64,000 bases of DNA from Streptomyces sp. Root1304 (GCF_001426405.1 NZ_LMEP01000025.1:206750-270749); one strand, 5' to 3'; positions 25,801 through 33,645 are shown, counted from the stretch's first letter. Numbers and translations are program-made. The notes: generated by a model from the letters alone, not told the origin.

Positions 25801-25951
25801 CTCGCCGCGGCTCACCGGCGCCTCCGCGACCCTGCCCGTGAACGTCGACGTGACCGGCGCGCGGCACGTCCGGCTGCGGGTCACGGACACCAACGGGTCC
25901 AAGAGCGGCGACCACGCGGACTGGGCGGCGGCCCGGTTCGGCTGCGCCTGA
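22874..25951 (+). CDS. secreted GH31-family glycosidase with NEW3 and NPCBM domains
   Basis: A 1025-residue exported enzyme. A signal peptide (about residues 1-33) precedes an N-terminal galactose-mutarotase-like domain, the GH31 barrel (about 220-600), beta-sandwich domains, a NEW3 domain (about 775-875) and a C-terminal NPCBM module (about 880-1025). The usual GH31 nucleophile motif (WxDMNE) is absent; the corresponding strand reads KLDVAWVGEGY, and the later SGDQSGSWEYIRWQIP supplies a second Asp. This resembles the alpha-N-acetylgalactosaminidase-type branch of GH31 rather than alpha-glucosidases, and NPCBM modules also favour galactose-type sugars. The exact substrate is inference. It is a single-gene unit. 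Confidence 0.82.
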   Translation: MQSSMRMRAAVAGALLGLLTAFAGPGATATAEPSDTTAPAPGTTVGEVTAFAADGAVYRLTAGRAQARVSFVTADTFRIELAPDGTFTDPTGTDITLPQGPPPATRWRDRGDRYELSTAKVTLRAYKSPLRFAAVRADGTPLWSETRGLSWTADRTTQTLDRGATEQFYGAGMQNGRGNTSHRDKTVEVGVDYNWNDGGHPNSVPFYLSSAGYGVYRNTYAPNTYAFTEPVTTSAKEQRFDAYYFAGTGRDAVKDVIGQYTRLTGKPFLPPVYGLEIGDADCYLHNANRGERRTLDALKVADGYVANDMPNGWMLVNDGYGCGYENLAEASAGLGERGMKLGLWTEDGIDKLEEQVKAGQRVAKLDVAWVGEGYKFALDGCKDAHAGIEAHSDARGFTWAPESWSGAQRCGVQWSGDQSGSWEYIRWQIPTYAGASMSGLAYTTGDVDGIFGGSAKTYTRDLQWKTFLPVTMTMDGWAANDKQPFRYGEPYTTVNRASLKLHEALLPYIYSHAYRATKTGVGLARPLALEYPDDPKAATEAAKYEFLSGEDFLVAPVYQDAVERDGIYLPKGTWIDYWNGRTYEGPVTLDDYSAPLDTLPLFVRAGATVPMWPGGIRSYTDRAPGDPIAWDIYPKGSSSFELYEDDGVTRDHRTGRYATQRAEVRAPNGGPGDVTVRIGASRGTYTGKAAARPYAFTLHTGDAPGTVRLDGSKLPALGSRAAFDAASQGWWYDRDERGGVVRVKTAALSTDRDFELRLTDTSAVGGTVPGASAALAAPLGQELGAGVSGTVAVDVTAGTRDATDVRVSLDAPAGWRVTPAAPIDRVPAGTTRRVEVAVTPAAGATPGEATLTATARHRAGDADRTATQRFAVGVMPPPPAGDAWASDLVWLRSTNGWGPPERDRSNGESGATDGRTLTLAGKTYEKGIGAHADSDIEVYLGGRCTTLTADVGIDDEINGYGEVAFSVEADGKVLWTSPRLTGASATLPVNVDVTGARHVRLRVTDTNGSKSGDHADWAAARFGCA

Positions 25952-25974
25952 CACCGGACCGCGCCTGACACACG

Positions 25975-26009
25975 GACGGGAGGGGCGCCCTGGGGGCACC
26001 CCTCCCGTC
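25975..26009. terminator. bidirectional terminator between the GH31 and PAC2 genes
   Basis: GACGGGAGGGG (25975-25985) pairs perfectly with CCCCTCCCGTC (25999-26009), midway between two convergent genes. Confidence 0.75.
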
Positions 26010-26016
26010 CCGTGCG

Positions 26017-27171
26017 TCACTTCGCGGAATCGCCGTCCGCGTCGTCCGCGTCCGGCCCGGATCCGGTCTCGGGTCCGGAATCGGTCTCCGGTCCCGGCTC
26101 CGGCCCGGAAAGCCCGGACTCGGCCTCAGCCCCGGTCTCGGCCGCCGACGGCTCCGGCTCCGGCCCCGAAGCCCCGGACTCCGGCTCCGCCTCGGCCCCC
26201 GGCTCCGTCCCCGGTGCCGACTCCGGACCCGGACGCTCCGGCTTCGGCGGGCGCGTACGCCCGCTCCCCGGGTCCCGGAGGAAGTCGCCGCCCTCCGTCG
26301 CCACGCCCGGACCGGAACCCGGTCCCGAACCCGGCTCGCGCCGCCGCAGATACCGCTCGAACTCCCGGGCGATGGCCTCGCCCGAGGCCTCCGGCAGCTC
26401 CGCGGTGTCCCGGGCCTCCTCCAGCGTCTGCACGTACTCCGCGACCTCGCTGTCCTCCGCCGCCAGCTGGTCCACGCCCAGCTGCCAGGCCCGCGCGTCC
26501 TCGGGCAGTTCGCCCAGCGGGATGCGCATGCCGATGAGGTCCTCGAGGCGGTTGAGGAGGGCCAGCGTCGCCTTCGGGTTCGGCGGCTGCGACACGTAGT
26601 GCGGCACCGCCGCCCACAGGCTCACCGCCGGCACGCCCGCGTGCGTGCACGCCTCCTGGAGGATGCCGACGATGCCCGTCGGGCCCTCGTACCGGGTCTC
26701 CTCCAGGTCCATCGTGCGCGCCAGATCCGGGTCGGAGGTGACGCCGCTGACCGGCACCGGCCGGGTGTGCGGGGTGTCCCCGAGCAGCGCGCCCAGGATC
26801 ACGACCATCTCCACGCCCAGCTCGTGCGCGAAGGCGAGCAGCTCGTTGCAGAAGGAGCGCCAGCGCATCGACGGCTCGATCCCGCGCACGAGCACCAGGT
26901 CACGCGGTTTGTCGCCGCCGACCCGGACCACGGAGAGCCGGGTCGTCGGCCAGGTGATCTTCCGTACGCCGTTCTCCAGGAAGACCGTCGGCCGGTTGAC
27001 CTGGAAGTCGTAGTAGTCCTCGGCGTCGAGCGCCGCGAACACCTCGCCCTTCCATTCCCGGTCCAGGTGGGCGACCGCGGTGGAGGCGGCGTCGCCGGCG
27101 TCGTTCCAGCCTTCGAACGCGGCCACCATGACCGGGTCGATCAGCTCGGGTACCCCCTCGAGCTCGATCAC
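26017..27171 (-). CDS. PAC2 family protein (proteasome assembly chaperone-like)
   Basis: A 384-residue protein. Residues 1-275 are the PAC2 domain, with the landmark AAFEGWNDAGDAAS at the start and HYVSQPPNPKATLALLNRL in the middle. Residues 280-384 form a disordered Pro/Glu/Gly/Ser tail. Archaeal and eukaryotic PAC2 proteins chaperone proteasome assembly. The actinobacterial homologue (Rv2125-like) lies near the Pup-proteasome genes, but a role there is unproven. GTG 27171 is chosen over a longer frame because AAAGGAGG lies 6 bases upstream. Confidence 0.87.
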   Translation of the reverse strand: MIELEGVPELIDPVMVAAFEGWNDAGDAASTAVAHLDREWKGEVFAALDAEDYYDFQVNRPTVFLENGVRKITWPTTRLSVVRVGGDKPRDLVLVRGIEPSMRWRSFCNELLAFAHELGVEMVVILGALLGDTPHTRPVPVSGVTSDPDLARTMDLEETRYEGPTGIVGILQEACTHAGVPAVSLWAAVPHYVSQPPNPKATLALLNRLEDLIGMRIPLGELPEDARAWQLGVDQLAAEDSEVAEYVQTLEEARDTAELPEASGEAIAREFERYLRRREPGSGPGSGPGVATEGGDFLRDPGSGRTRPPKPERPGPESAPGTEPGAEAEPESGASGPEPEPSAAETGAEAESGLSGPEPGPETDSGPETGSGPDADDADGDSAK

Positions 27172-27312
27172 CCAGCGCCTCCTTTTCGAAGTTCCTGTCG
27201 TACGGACCAACCTTACGGCTTTCCGGAGGTCCGTCCGCAGCCCCCGGACACCCCCGAAAACCCGTGCGGCCTTGATCGACTACCCAGGAACTCGCCTCCG
27301 CACACGGAGGTC

Positions 27313-28374
27313 TCACTCCTCCCAGAGCGAGCTCGGCGCCTCCCTCCGGACCACGGGCGCGATCTCCTCGGCGAACCGCTGGAGCGTCTCGGCCTGCTCC
27401 GCCGTCGACTGGCCGAAGGTGTCGACGGTGACGGACTGCAGGTCGTGCCCGTAGTGCGCGTGGTAGCCGAGGATCTTGTCGATGATCTGCTGCGGCGAGC
27501 CGATCAGCTGCGGGCCGTCCGCGACGGCGTCCTCGATCGTGCGGAACGGGGTGTTGTAGCCCGCCTTCCCCTCCAGATGCGGCTTGAAGCTCTGCCGCAC
27601 CTTCGCCTCGTACAGCTCCTTGTACCGGGCGACCGCCTGCGCGGGGGTGTCGGCGATGAGCAGCCCGCCGGAACCGGCCGCCACGCGCGCGTGGGCCGGG
27701 TCGTGCCCGTACTCCTCGAACTTCTCCCGGTAGTGGGCGATGAGCTTCGCGTACGCCTCGCGCGGCTGGATCGCGTTGGCGGTGAAGAGCGGATCGCCGT
27801 GCTTCGCCGCGAGTTCGGGGGACCGGAGGCTCGTGGCCGAGCCGTGCCAGATCCGGGGCGGACCGGCGTACGGCCGCGGGATCGTGGTGACGTTCTTCAA
27901 CGGCGGCCGGAACTCGCCCTCCCAGTCGACGCCCTCCTCCGTCCAGAGCCGGCGCAGGAGTTCGTACTTCTCCTTCTGGAGGTCCCACTGCCGCTCCTCG
28001 TCGAGGCCGAAGAGGTCGAAGTGCCCGGCCTCCGCGCCCTTGCCGACGACGAGTTCGAGCCGGCCGCGGGAGAGCTGGTCGAGGGTGGCGTAGTCCTCGG
28101 CGACCCGGACCGGGTCGAGGACCGCGACCACGGTGACGCCGGTGAGCAGCCTGATCCGGGAGGTACGGGCGGCGAGCGCGGCGAGCAGCACGGTCGGGGC
28201 GGAGGAGAGGAACGGGCCCGCGTGCCGCTCGCCGACCGCGTACGCGTCGAACCCGAGCCGCTCGGCGGTCTCGCCGAGCGTGACGACCTGCTCCAGGCGG
28301 TCGGCGGCGGAGAGCAGTTCACCGGTGAGCGGGTGCGGGGAGTGGTGGACGATCGAGAGCACCTGAAACTTCAT
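27313..28374 (-). CDS. LLM-class flavin-dependent oxidoreductase
   Basis: A 353-residue luciferase-like TIM-barrel protein. MKFQVLSIVHH, the AERLGFDAYAVGERH segment, a GVTVVAVLDPVRVAEDYATLDQLSRGRLELVVGKG stretch and RIWHGSATS point to the FMN-dependent alkanal monooxygenase-like (LuxA) subgroup rather than the F420 subgroup seen at 16035. It is likely to oxygenate an unknown small molecule with FMNH2. The much longer upstream open frame is spurious: ATG 28374 begins at the family N-terminus and has a CAGAGT -10 box 7 bases upstream. It lies downstream of, and in the same direction as, glpD, but hairpins intervene. Confidence 0.85.
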   Translation of the reverse strand: MKFQVLSIVHHSPHPLTGELLSAADRLEQVVTLGETAERLGFDAYAVGERHAGPFLSSAPTVLLAALAARTSRIRLLTGVTVVAVLDPVRVAEDYATLDQLSRGRLELVVGKGAEAGHFDLFGLDEERQWDLQKEKYELLRRLWTEEGVDWEGEFRPPLKNVTTIPRPYAGPPRIWHGSATSLRSPELAAKHGDPLFTANAIQPREAYAKLIAHYREKFEEYGHDPAHARVAAGSGGLLIADTPAQAVARYKELYEAKVRQSFKPHLEGKAGYNTPFRTIEDAVADGPQLIGSPQQIIDKILGYHAHYGHDLQSVTVDTFGQSTAEQAETLQRFAEEIAPVVRREAPSSLWEE

Positions 28375-28381
28375 GCGGTCC

Positions 28382-28387
28382 ACTCTG
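28382..28387 (-). promoter_or_regulatory. -10 box of a possible leaderless promoter (LLM oxidoreductase)
   Basis: CAGAGT on the minus strand is 7 bases before ATG 28374, with no Shine-Dalgarno. Confidence 0.4.
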
Positions 28388-28470
28388 CGGGCCGAGTGTT
28401 GCGGCGGTGTGGACGGCGTGTGGCACACCTCAGGGGCGGCCCTCCGGAGAGGAACCACCCCTGGGCGCAC

Positions 28471-28497
28471 GGGAGTTGCCTCCCGCCGGCAAGCCGG
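28471..28497 (-). terminator. double hairpin just after glpD
   Basis: Two short perfect hairpins lie next to each other, GGGAG-TTGC-CTCCC (28471-28484) and CCGGC-AA-GCCGG (28486-28497), immediately beyond the glpD stop. They probably end the glycerol operon transcript. Confidence 0.45.
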
Positions 28498-28499
28498 TG

Positions 28500-30104
28500 C
28501 TACTTGTCCAGCATCTTCTCGACGTCCGCGCGGATCTCGTCCGTCGCCAGGCCGCGGACGGTCAGCGTCGTACGGCGGCGCAGCACGTCGTCCGCCGTCT
28601 CGGCCCACTCGTGGTCGCGGGCGTAGGCGACCTGCGCCCAGATCTCCGGCGCGTCCGGGTGGATGCGGCGGGCCAGCTCCGGGTTCTCGTTCGCCATGCG
28701 GGCGATGTCGAAGGAGAGCGAGCCGTAGTGCGTCGCCAGGTGCTTGGCGGTGTCGGCGGCCATCCGGGGGCCGGGCGCCGGACCGTCGACCAGCAGCCGG
28801 TGCGCGACCGCGTTCGGGTTGGCTATGCCGGGCAGCGGCAGCCGCTTCGGCAGCGCCGACACCGGCTCGTAGTCCTCGCCGAGCGGGTGGCCCGGCAGCT
28901 GCTCCAGCTTCTTCATGACCGTACGGCCGATGTGGCGGAAGGTCGTCCACTTGCCGCCGGCCACCGACAGCATGCCGCCGCGGCCCTCGGTGACGACCGT
29001 CTCGCGCTTCGCCTTGGAGGTGTCGCCGGGACCGCCCGGGAGCACCCGCAGACCGGCGAAGGAGTACGTGATCAGATCGCGGGAGAGCTGCTGGTCGCGG
29101 ATGGAGAAGGCGGCCTCGTCCAGGATCTGGGCGGTGTCCTTCTCGGTGACCTCGACCTGGCCGGGGTCGCCCTCGTACTCCTCGTCGGTGGTGCCGAGCA
29201 GCAGCATGTCCTCCCAGGGGAGGGCGAAGGTGATGCGGTACTTGTCGATCGGGGTGGCCAGGGCGGCCTTCCACGGCGAGGTCCGCTTGAGGACCAGGTG
29301 CGCGCCCTTGGAGAGGCGGATGGAGGGGGCCGCGTTCGGGTCCTCCATCCTGCGCAGGTGGTCGACCCACGGGCCGGTCGCGTTGAGCACGAGGCGGGCG
29401 CTGACGCCGAACTCGTCGCCGCTGGTGCGGTCCTTCAGCTCGGCGCCGGTGACCCGGCCCCGGGTGAAGCGAAGGCCGGTGACCTCGGCGTGGTTGAGCA
29501 CGGTGGCGCCGGCGTCGACGGCCGCGCGGACCGTCATCAGCGCCATCCGGGCGTCGTTCATCTGGTCGTCGCCGTAGACCGCGACGGCCTTCAGGTTGTC
29601 GGTGCGCAGCTCCGGCACGTCCTGCGCGGCCTTGGCGGGGGAGAGCAGGTGTCCGACGCCGTCGCCGAAGGCCGAGAGGGCGCTGTAGGCGAAGACGCCG
29701 GCGCCGAGCTTGGCCGCGCCGTGCGGGCCGCCCTTGTAGACGGGCAGGTAGAAGGTGAGGGGGTTTGCGAGGTGCGGTGCCACCTGACGGGAGACCGCAC
29801 GCCGCTCGAAGTGGTTCTCCGCGACCAGCTTCACCGCGCCGGTCTGCAGGTAGCGCAGACCGCCGTGGAGGAGCTTCGAGGAGGCGGAGGAGGTGGCGCC
29901 GGCGAAGTCGCCGGCGTCCACCAGGGCCACCCGCAGGCCCGACTGCGCGGCGTGCCAGGCGGTGGAGATGCCCAGGATGCCGCCGCCGATCACCAGGAGG
30001 TCGTACGTCGCCTTGGAAAGCTGGTCCCGGGTCTCGGCGCGGCTCGGGAGGGAGCCGGACGCCGGGTGCGTCCCCAGGGCAGGGACGCTCTGCAGGGTGG
30101 TCAT
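28500..30104 (-). CDS. glpD: glycerol-3-phosphate dehydrogenase (FAD, respiratory)
   Basis: A 534-residue flavoprotein of usual GlpD length. The FAD Rossmann motif LLVIGGGILGISTAWHAAQSG begins at residue 37; GATSSASSKLLHGGLRYLQ is the GlpD/GlpA signature, and the C-terminal domain follows from about 400. It oxidises sn-glycerol 3-phosphate to dihydroxyacetone phosphate at the membrane, passing electrons to quinones. It is the last gene of glpF-glpK-glpD; only 5 bp separate it from the glpK stop. In S. coelicolor the equivalent operon is gylCAB. Confidence 0.95.
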   Translation of the reverse strand: MTTLQSVPALGTHPASGSLPSRAETRDQLSKATYDLLVIGGGILGISTAWHAAQSGLRVALVDAGDFAGATSSASSKLLHGGLRYLQTGAVKLVAENHFERRAVSRQVAPHLANPLTFYLPVYKGGPHGAAKLGAGVFAYSALSAFGDGVGHLLSPAKAAQDVPELRTDNLKAVAVYGDDQMNDARMALMTVRAAVDAGATVLNHAEVTGLRFTRGRVTGAELKDRTSGDEFGVSARLVLNATGPWVDHLRRMEDPNAAPSIRLSKGAHLVLKRTSPWKAALATPIDKYRITFALPWEDMLLLGTTDEEYEGDPGQVEVTEKDTAQILDEAAFSIRDQQLSRDLITYSFAGLRVLPGGPGDTSKAKRETVVTEGRGGMLSVAGGKWTTFRHIGRTVMKKLEQLPGHPLGEDYEPVSALPKRLPLPGIANPNAVAHRLLVDGPAPGPRMAADTAKHLATHYGSLSFDIARMANENPELARRIHPDAPEIWAQVAYARDHEWAETADDVLRRRTTLTVRGLATDEIRADVEKMLDK

Positions 30105-30109
30105 GTGTC

Positions 30110-31636
30110 TTACTCCTCGTCCTCGATCCAGCCCATGGTCCGCTCCACGGCCTTGAGCCAGCTCTTGTACTCGCTGTCACGCCTGTCGGCGTCCATGCGA
30201 GGGGTCCATTCCGCCGCCCGGCGCCAGTTGGCGCGCAGCGCGTCGGTGTCCGGCCAGAAGCCGACGGCCAGACCGGCGGCGTAGGCGGCGCCGAGGCAGG
30301 TGGTCTCGGCGACCATCGGACGCACGACGGGGGCGTCCAGGAAGTCCGAGAGGGTCTGCATCAGCAGGTTGTTGGAGGTCATGCCGCCGTCGACCTTGAG
30401 CGCGGTCAGCTCGACGCCGGAGTCCTTGGTCATGGCGTCGGTGATCTCGCGGGTCTGCCAGGCGGTGGCCTCCAGGACGGCGCGGGCGATGTGCGCCTTG
30501 GTGACGTACCGGGTCAGGCCGGCGATCACACCGCGCGCGTCGGAGCGCCAGTACGGGGCGAAGAGACCGGAGAAGGCCGGCACGAAGTAGGCGCCGCCGT
30601 TGTCCTCGACCGAGGACGCCAGGGTCTCGATCTCGGCGGCGGACTTGATCAGGCCCATCTGGTCGCGCATCCACTGCACCAGCGAACCGGTGACGGCGAT
30701 CGAGCCCTCCAGGGCGTAGACCGGCTTGTTGTCGCCGATCTGGTAGCCGACGGTGGTCAGCAGGCCGCTGTAGGAGTTGATGATCTTGTCGCCGGTGTTC
30801 ATCAGCATGAAGGTGCCGGTGCCGTACGTGGACTTCGCCTCGCCCTCGGCGAAACAGGTCTGGCCGAACAGGGCGGCCTGCTGGTCGCCGAGCGCGGAGG
30901 CGACCGGGACGCCGGCGAGGACGCCGTCCTTGACGTGGCCGTAGACCTCGGCGGAGGAGCGGATCTCGGGGAGGACGTTGAGGGGGACCCCCATCGACTC
31001 CGCGATCTTCTCGTCCCAGGCCAGCGTGTGCAGGTTCATCAGCATGGTGCGCGAGGCGTTGGTGACGTCGGTGACGTGCACACCGCCGTCGGTGCCGCCC
31101 GTGAGGTTCCAGATGACCCAGGAGTCCATGGTGCCGAAGAGGATGTCGCCGGCCTCGGCGCGCTCCCGCAGGCCCTCGACGTTGTCGAGCATCCAGCGGA
31201 TCTTCGGGCCGGCGAAGTAGCTCGCCAGGGGCAGGCCGGTCTCGCGGCGGAAGCGGTCCTGGCCGACGTTGCGGCCGAGCTCCTTGCAGAGGGCGTCGGT
31301 GCGGGTGTCCTGCCAGACGAGGGCGTTGTGGACGGGCTCACCGGTGTTCTTGTCCCAGAGCAGCGTGGTCTCGCGCTGGTTGGTGATGCCGATGGCCTTG
31401 ACGTCGGAGGCGGCGATGCCGCCCTTCGTCAGGGCGCCGGCGACGACCTCCTGGACGTTGGTCCAGATCTCGGCGGCGTCGTGCTCGACCCAGCCCGGCT
31501 TCGGGAAGATCTGCTCGTGCTCCTTCTGGTCGACCGAGACGATCCGGCCGTCCTTGTCGAAGACGATGCAGCGGGAGGACGTGGTGCCCTGGTCGATGGC
31601 CGCGATGAAGGGGCCGGAGGTGTGTGCGTCGGTCAC
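30110..31636 (-). CDS. glpK: glycerol kinase
   Basis: A 508-residue FGGY-family kinase. The N-terminal phosphate-binding motif IAAIDQGTTSSRC is followed by GITNQRETTLLWD and YGTGTFMLMNTG, with the FGGY signature regions near the C-terminus (GGMTSNNLLMQ). It phosphorylates glycerol entering through GlpF. The frame can be extended to a TTG at 31648, but GTG 31636 has GGAG at the right spacing and gives the usual N-terminus. The gap to glpF is 35 bp, so the genes share a transcript. Confidence 0.96.
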   Translation of the reverse strand: MTDAHTSGPFIAAIDQGTTSSRCIVFDKDGRIVSVDQKEHEQIFPKPGWVEHDAAEIWTNVQEVVAGALTKGGIAASDVKAIGITNQRETTLLWDKNTGEPVHNALVWQDTRTDALCKELGRNVGQDRFRRETGLPLASYFAGPKIRWMLDNVEGLRERAEAGDILFGTMDSWVIWNLTGGTDGGVHVTDVTNASRTMLMNLHTLAWDEKIAESMGVPLNVLPEIRSSAEVYGHVKDGVLAGVPVASALGDQQAALFGQTCFAEGEAKSTYGTGTFMLMNTGDKIINSYSGLLTTVGYQIGDNKPVYALEGSIAVTGSLVQWMRDQMGLIKSAAEIETLASSVEDNGGAYFVPAFSGLFAPYWRSDARGVIAGLTRYVTKAHIARAVLEATAWQTREITDAMTKDSGVELTALKVDGGMTSNNLLMQTLSDFLDAPVVRPMVAETTCLGAAYAAGLAVGFWPDTDALRANWRRAAEWTPRMDADRRDSEYKSWLKAVERTMGWIEDEE

Positions 31637-31671
31637 GGTGTGCTCCAAGGGAGGTCTGGAAGAAGGACGGC

Positions 31672-32430
31672 TCAGGCGAACGCGATGTTGTAGATACCCG
31701 CTGCGAGGGCTCCACCGATCAGCGGACCGACGACCGGGATCCAGGCGTAGCTCCAGTCGGAGCCGCCCTTGTTCGGGAGCGGCAGCAGGGCGTGCACGAT
31801 GCGCGGGCCGAGGTCACGGGCCGGGTTGATCGCGTAGCCGGTCGGGCCGCCGAGCGAGAGGCCGATGGAGACCACGACGAACGCGGTGATCAGGCCGCCC
31901 AGGATGCCGAGGCCCTTGCCGCTGTCGTTGAGGCCCTGGGTGAGTACGGCCAGGACGAGCACGACGGTGCCGATGATCTCGGTGGCGAGGTTCTGCCAGG
32001 TGTTCCGGATCTCGGGGCCGGTGGAGAAGATGCCGAGCACCGGGCCGGGGCCCTCGATGGGCGTCTTGGCGGCGGCCTCGGGGTCGGTGAGGTGGGCCAG
32101 GAACTGGCCGTAGTACGCCACCCAGACCAGGGCCGCGCCGATCATCGCGCCGAGGAGCTGGCCGGCGAGGTAGACGGGGACGTTGCCCCACTCGCCGTCC
32201 TTGATCGCGATTCCGACCGTGACGGCGGGGTTCAGATGGGCGCCCGAGAGGGAAGCCGTCATGTAGACGGCCGTCATGACGGCGAAGCCCCACCCGAAGG
32301 TGATCGCGAGCCAGCCCGCGTTGCGGGCCTTGGAGCCCTTGAGCGTCACGGCGGCGCACACACCGCCGCCGAGCAGAATGAGAACGGCGGTACCGATGGT
32401 CTCGCCGAGGAAGATGTCGGAGCTGGACAC
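31672..32430 (-). CDS. glpF: glycerol uptake facilitator (aquaglyceroporin)
   Basis: A 252-residue MIP-family channel with six membrane helices and both re-entrant NPA motifs: HLNPAVT (about residue 66) and AINPARDLGPR (about residue 201). The Arg after the second NPA and the Asp in NPARD are typical of glycerol-conducting members. It lets glycerol diffuse into the cell for GlpK. Start GTG 32430 has an AAAGGAG ribosome site. It is first in the glpFKD operon, behind a promoter whose -35 region is covered by a GylR-type operator (32545-32572). Confidence 0.94.
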   Translation of the reverse strand: MSSSDIFLGETIGTAVLILLGGGVCAAVTLKGSKARNAGWLAITFGWGFAVMTAVYMTASLSGAHLNPAVTVGIAIKDGEWGNVPVYLAGQLLGAMIGAALVWVAYYGQFLAHLTDPEAAAKTPIEGPGPVLGIFSTGPEIRNTWQNLATEIIGTVVLVLAVLTQGLNDSGKGLGILGGLITAFVVVSIGLSLGGPTGYAINPARDLGPRIVHALLPLPNKGGSDWSYAWIPVVGPLIGGALAAGIYNIAFA

Positions 32431-32490
32431 CCGCGACTCCTTTGTCCTTCGTCCAGGGGAAGGCGAACCCCGGGTCCCTCCGGTGGTCCG

Positions 32491-32508
32491 CGCCCTCGTG
32501 TGAGGGCG
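32491..32508 (-). promoter_or_regulatory. hairpin in the glpF leader RNA
   Basis: CGCCCTC-GTGT-GAGGGCG is a perfect 7-bp stem within the roughly 95-base untranslated leader of glpFKD. It could affect message stability; no terminator T run follows. Confidence 0.35.
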
Positions 32509-32531
32509 TTACCGGCCCTTGGCACTGCCAC

Positions 32532-32560
32532 ACTCTAGCGCTTATTGCCGTTAGGTGTTC
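32532..32560 (-). promoter_or_regulatory. glpFKD promoter
   Basis: On the minus strand TAGAGT (-10, 32532-32537) is preceded, 17 bases away, by GAACAC (-35, 32555-32560). The -35 lies inside the GylR-type inverted repeat. Confidence 0.45.
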
Positions 32561-32572
32561 GGCAATGCCGAC
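32545..32572. promoter_or_regulatory. GylR-type operator at glpFKD
   Basis: GTTCGGCAATGCCGAC (32557-32572) is a near-perfect palindrome; overlapping it TTGCCG and CGGCAA (32545-32550, 32560-32565) form a second inverted repeat. The core recurs as GTTCGACAATGCTGAAC in front of gylR (33486-33502). Confidence 0.65.
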
Positions 32573-32625
32573 CGATGAACGGAAGTTTTGCCCCCGGGTT
32601 AACAGCACGTCAAGGCCTCGGGAAG

Positions 32626-32664
32626 TGAAAAACCCGCCGATAACGCGATCGTTACCGGCGGGTT
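32626..32664 (-). terminator. intrinsic terminator of gylR
   Basis: On the minus strand AACCCGCCGGTAACG and CGTTATCGGCGGGTT form a 15-bp stem (one mismatch) followed by TTTTT. It separates gylR from the glpFKD promoter. Confidence 0.85.
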
Positions 32665-32684
32665 CGGTGCTGCTTCGGTGCTGC
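32663..32684. repeat. 11-bp tandem duplication
   Basis: TTCGGTGCTGC occurs twice in direct succession, just beyond the gylR stop codon and next to its terminator. It is too short to suggest more than local slippage. Confidence 0.6.
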
Positions 32685-32694
32685 TCGGGTTCGG

Positions 32695-33459
32695 TTAGAA
32701 GCGCCCGGCCCCCAGGTCCCTGGACACCGCGCGGGCGCAGTCCCGTACCGCCGCGATCAGCTCGGGGCGCAGCTCCCCGGCCGGGCAGAGCCGCTCCACG
32801 GCCCCCGTGACCGCCACCGCGCCCACCGGCATCCGGCGCCGGTCGTGGATCGGCGCCGCCACCGAGGCCACGCCCTCCCAGGTCTCCTCCTGGTCCGCCG
32901 CCCAGCCCCGGGCCCGCGTCAGGTCGAGCACCGACTCGAAGTCCGCCAGGGCCGTCGTCGTGCGCGGGGTGAACGCCTCCCGCTCCACCTCGACGACCTC
33001 GCTGTGCGCCACCGGGTCGTACGCCGAGAGGACCTTGCCCAGTGCCGTGGAGTGCAGCGGCTGCATGGCCCCCACCTCCAGGACCTGGCGGCTGTCGTCC
33101 GGCCGGAAGACGTGGTGGACGATCAGCACGCCCTTCTGGTGCAGCACGCCCAGGTGGACGCTCTCGCCGCTGGACCGGGCCAGGTCGTCCGTCCAGACCA
33201 GGGCCCGCGCCCGCAGTTCGTGCACGTCGAGATAGCTGTTGCCGAGGCGCAGCAGCTCTGCGCCGAGCTGGTACCGGCCGGAGGCCGCCTCCTGCTCCAC
33301 GAAGCCCTCGGCCTGGAGGGTGCGCAGGATGCCGTGGGCCGTGCCCTTGGCGAGTCCGAGCGAGGACGCGATGTCGGACAGACCGAGCCGGCGCTCGCCG
33401 CCCGCGAGCAGTCGCAGCATGGCCGCCGCCCGTTCAAGCGACTGGATGTTCTTCGCCAT
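32695..33459 (-). CDS. gylR: IclR-family regulator of glycerol use
   Basis: A 254-residue IclR-family regulator. A winged helix-turn-helix covers residues 5-65 (SLERAAAMLRLL, then LSDIASSLGLAKGTAHGILRTLQAEGF) and the effector-binding GAF-like domain covers 80-250 (LHSTALGKVLSAY is the family signature). Placed directly upstream of glpFKD, it corresponds to S. coelicolor GylR, which represses the glycerol operon and its own gene until glycerol or glycerol 3-phosphate is present. ATG 33459 is taken as the start; the frame extends to 33504, but that would run into the operator. It is divergent from metH. Confidence 0.93.
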   Translation of the reverse strand: MAKNIQSLERAAAMLRLLAGGERRLGLSDIASSLGLAKGTAHGILRTLQAEGFVEQEAASGRYQLGAELLRLGNSYLDVHELRARALVWTDDLARSSGESVHLGVLHQKGVLIVHHVFRPDDSRQVLEVGAMQPLHSTALGKVLSAYDPVAHSEVVEVEREAFTPRTTTALADFESVLDLTRARGWAADQEETWEGVASVAAPIHDRRRMPVGAVAVTGAVERLCPAGELRPELIAAVRDCARAVSRDLGAGRF

Positions 33460-33485
33460 CGCCCGGCCCTTCTCCTTCTCACGCT

Positions 33486-33522
33486 GTTCGACAATGCTGA
33501 ACACTATCGGTCGATGCCGACC
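33486..33522. promoter_or_regulatory. two GylR-type operators at the gylR promoter
   Basis: GTTCGACAATGCTGAAC (33486-33502) and GGTCGATGCCGACC (33509-33522, perfect 5-bp arms) flank and overlap a minus-strand -10 box TAGTGT (33501-33506). The arrangement fits autorepression. Confidence 0.6.
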
Positions 33523-33534
33523 TTGCGTTACACA

Positions 33535-33545
33535 TGACAGTGTCA
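33535..33545. promoter_or_regulatory. short palindrome in the gylR-metH intergenic region
   Basis: TGACA-G-TGTCA has perfect 5-bp arms. It lies between the GylR operators and the metH leader and could serve either gene. Confidence 0.3.
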
Positions 33546-33645
33546 GTCAAGAACGGGCCGAACCGGGAGTCCCCGCACACAGGATGCCGTCCGGCCCGTG
33601 GGACGCCGTGTCCACCCCGGCCCCTGCCGGTTACGCTGGCCCCGT

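Noticed and set aside
27313..30180. 955-codon frame joining glpD antisense space to the LLM gene
   Set aside because: Only the part from 28374 matches a protein family; the rest is an out-of-frame shadow of glpD.
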